Of a stretch of DNA of 37,244 nt, positions 35,725 through 37,244 are shown piece by piece. Each line of letters starts with the position of its first letter. Positions within the stretch are counted from its first letter, which is position 1. The notes beneath the pieces were generated by a model. The model ran no database searches and was not told the DNA's origin. It saw nothing but the letters and a program-made list of their open reading frames with translations. The position numbers and the translations under genes are program-made. The stretch comes from Mycobacterium innocens (lineage in GTDB: Bacteria; Actinomycetota; Actinomycetes; Mycobacteriales; Mycobacteriaceae): the NCBI RefSeq assembly GCF_900566055.1, contig NZ_UPHQ01000062.1, positions 1 to 37,244 of the forward strand, written 5' to 3'.

Positions 35725-36621
35725 TCAGAAGACGATGGTCTGGTTGTGGTGCACGATGACCCGGTCCTGGCAGTGCCAGAGGACGGCGCGGGAGAGCACC
35801 GCGCGCTCGACGTCGGCGCCGACCCGCACCAGGTCTTCGACGGTGTAATTGTGATCGACGCGAACGACGTCTTGTTCGATGATCGGGCCTTCGTCGAGAA
35901 CTTCGGTCACGTAGTGAGCCGTGGCGCCGATCAGCTTGACGCCGCGTTCCCGTGCGCGTTTGTAGGGGGCCGCGCCGGTGAAGGCGGGAAGGAACGAATG
36001 GTGAATGTTGATCAGCGGGCAGCCGATTGCGGCCAGGAATGCTGGGCTGAGTATCTGCATGTACCGGGCGAGTATCACCAAATCGACGTTGCCGCTGAGC
36101 AACTGGAGCTGCCGCTGCTCGGCTTCGGTGCGCGTGTCACGGGTGGCGGGGATGTGCACGAACGGCACCCCGAACGGGCGGACATGGTCGGCCAGCTCAG
36201 GATGGTTGGCGATCACCATGACGACAGACATCTCCAGCTCGCCGCGACGGTTGCGCCACAACAGGTCTAACAAGCAGTGATCACTCGTGGAAGCCATGAT
36301 GGCCACCCGTTTGGGTTTGGCGGCCTCGGTGAACCGGTAATCGATGTTGAACGTGCTGGCCACGGATTCGCCGAAGTCGCGTTGCAGCTCGTCGATGGCC
36401 GCGGTCAGGCCGGGTAAATGGAAGATCGCGCGCTGCAAGAATGTTCCGCCCTCCGGCGCAGTGGAGTGCTGGTCCAAGGAGATGATGTTCGCGCCGGCTC
36501 GGGCCAAAAACCCGCTCACTGCGGCGATGATTCCGGGGCGGTCATGGCAACGCAGCAACAGCCGGCCGATATCGGCCGGCTGCGGCGGACCGCCAGGCGG
36601 CGGCGGATAGGTATCAGACAT
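35725..36621 (-). CDS. purU: formyltetrahydrofolate deformylase
   Basis: A 298-residue enzyme that hydrolyses 10-formyltetrahydrofolate to formate and tetrahydrofolate, balancing one-carbon units. An N-terminal ACT domain (about 17-95: LLRCHDRPGIIAAVSGFLARAG) is the amino-acid sensor. The formyltransferase domain follows, with RVAIMASTSDHCLLDLL, VILARYMQILSPAF, INIHHSFLPAF (catalytic histidine region) and ATAHYVTEVLDEGPIIEQD (catalytic aspartate). The proline-rich first residues (MSDTYPPPPGG) are variable. The start is ATG 36621. The neighbouring permease on the same strand is broken. Confidence 0.95.
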   Translation of the reverse strand: MSDTYPPPPGGPPQPADIGRLLLRCHDRPGIIAAVSGFLARAGANIISLDQHSTAPEGGTFLQRAIFHLPGLTAAIDELQRDFGESVASTFNIDYRFTEAAKPKRVAIMASTSDHCLLDLLWRNRRGELEMSVVMVIANHPELADHVRPFGVPFVHIPATRDTRTEAEQRQLQLLSGNVDLVILARYMQILSPAFLAAIGCPLINIHHSFLPAFTGAAPYKRARERGVKLIGATAHYVTEVLDEGPIIEQDVVRVDHNYTVEDLVRVGADVERAVLSRAVLWHCQDRVIVHHNQTIVF

Positions 36622-36652
36622 TGCCGCAGGCCAGGATACGCCGACCGCAGCG

Positions 36653-37115
36653 CTATTGGCAGTGATGGCTGTGGTCGTGCTGATGGCTCTGCGAGTCGGG
36701 GGAGCCGCCCATCATGCGCAGCATCGGGATCCCGCCCGTGGCCGCGAACCGGACCACCAGGATCGCCGCGATGACGAGGAAGACGATGTTGAGCCAGGTG
36801 GTGTAGTTCCACGAAAGGCCGGCGTGCATGACCACAGCGCTGCGCTGACCGGGAATGAGATTGGCTGTGCCGAAAAGTAATTCGACGAGGTATCCGGCGA
36901 CAACCATCGAGGCGTGGCAGGTGCCGAGCAGCGTCAGCATCATCGTCGTCCCGTAGTACTTCCGATAGATGTTCACGATCGGCAAGATCAACAGGTCGGC
37001 GAAGATGAACGCGATGACGCCGCCGAAGCTGATGCCGCCGTTCCAGAGCACCGCGGCAAGTGGCACATTGCCGATCGAGCAGACGAATGAAACGATCGCG
37101 ACGAAGGGCTGCCAG
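36653..37115 (-). pseudogene. permease (Rv2963-like), 5' part lost at an IS607-type element
   Basis: Only the C-terminal part of a DUF318/ArsP-type permease is present: FVAIVSFVCSIGNVPLAAVL, then FGGVIAFIFADLLILPIVNIY, MMLTLLGTCHASMVVAGYLV, and WLNIVFLVIAAILVVRFAA, ending in a histidine-rich tail (HQHDHSHHCQ). Family-like sequence stops near 37110; beyond it the same frame gives unrelated residues, and an IS607-type recombinase begins at 37171. Such permeases are about 400 residues, so more than half is missing unless it continues on the far side of the element. The ATG at 37066 lies inside a helix region and is not a true start. Confidence 0.78.
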
Positions 37116-37244
37116 CTGTTGCGGGTTGAGTGGTCGGTAGTTGTCAGTGGTGTGCGGTAGGAACAAAGGTATGAATCTGGCGGCGTGGGCTGAGCGCAAT
37201 GGTGTTGCGCGGGTGACTGCGTATCGCTGGTTTCGCGCTGGTCT
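37116..37244 (+). mobile_element. left part of an IS607-type element
   Basis: The element begins between the end of permease-like coding sequence (about 37110) and the recombinase start (37171). IS607 elements have no terminal inverted repeats or target duplications, so the border cannot be fixed from one side. Confidence 0.6.
37171..37244 (+). CDS. IS607-type serine recombinase, N-terminus only (runs off window)
   Basis: ATG 37171 opens MNLAAWAERNGVARVTAYRW and continues FRAG to the last base. This matches the MerR-like DNA-binding start of IS607 TnpA resolvases as I recall them in mycobacteria. TAGGAA lies upstream as a weak ribosome-binding site. The catalytic domain and any tnpB lie outside the window. 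Confidence 0.72.
   Translation, partial: MNLAAWAERNGVARVTAYRWFRAG

Overview
The window is a high-G+C actinobacterial chromosome segment from a Mycobacterium, most likely a slow-growing non-tuberculous species. I base this on a PPE-family gene, a HupB with a PAKKA-type lysine-rich tail, ddl–thiL–ung–rpmB–recG–pca–rsmD–coaD synteny, and proteins that match, from memory, the M. tuberculosis series Rv2963–Rv2994 in reverse orientation. It is not the M. tuberculosis complex as I recall it: the DAK2-type gene is one intact ORF, IS1538 and Rv2990c are missing, and a PPE gene, a DUF1330 gene and three other insertion elements are present.

Layout. 1-1282: an IS630-type element running in from the left beside a gutted MFS transporter. 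1283-1539: a 53-bp tandem repeat. 1540-4223: an FAH-family hydrolase, gltX, tRNA-Gln and tRNA-Glu. 4229-8538: an F420/PPOX-fold protein, an IclR regulator facing leuC-leuD, then hupB. 8597-14975: mutT1, ppk and fbiD on the minus strand, gpsA and ddl on the plus strand. 14972-17673: a DUF3515 protein, thiL, a DUF1330 protein and ung. 17803-19908: PPE gene, a 550-bp gene-free stretch, rpmB. 20182-24799: DAK2/FakA-like gene, recG, an exported HNH-type protein. 24896-28155: an aldo-keto reductase, a decaying second copy, and an IS200/IS605 element with tnpA and tnpB. 28169-35282: lipN, dsbA-like, VKOR, pca, rsmD, coaD. 35344-37244: a tiny exported protein, purU, and a permease cut off beside an incoming IS607-type element.

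Functional groups. The IclR regulator and leuCD look like the actinobacterial leucine-biosynthesis regulator and its target. DsbA-like plus VKOR form an oxidative protein-folding pair. mutT1 and ppk suggest nucleotide and polyphosphate handling. fbiD feeds F420 synthesis, and the PPOX-fold protein may use F420. recG, ung and mutT1 are genome maintenance. pca, gltX, thiL, coaD, purU and ddl are core metabolism.

Most genes are conserved mycobacterial core genes; I see no new multi-gene system. The most interesting signals are: (1) an IS605-type TnpB element whose right end would give a guide RNA matching the lipN ribosome-binding site, while its tnpA carries an amber codon; (2) a 77-bp MIRU-like insertion that duplicates the coaD start and makes a leader ORF ending on the coaD start codon; (3) a textbook -1 frameshift site in the IS630 transposase; (4) several genes with a TANNNT -10 motif 6-9 nt before the start codon, suggesting leaderless transcripts; (5) a 60-residue exported cysteine-pair protein. 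References to other genomes are from memory and were not searched.
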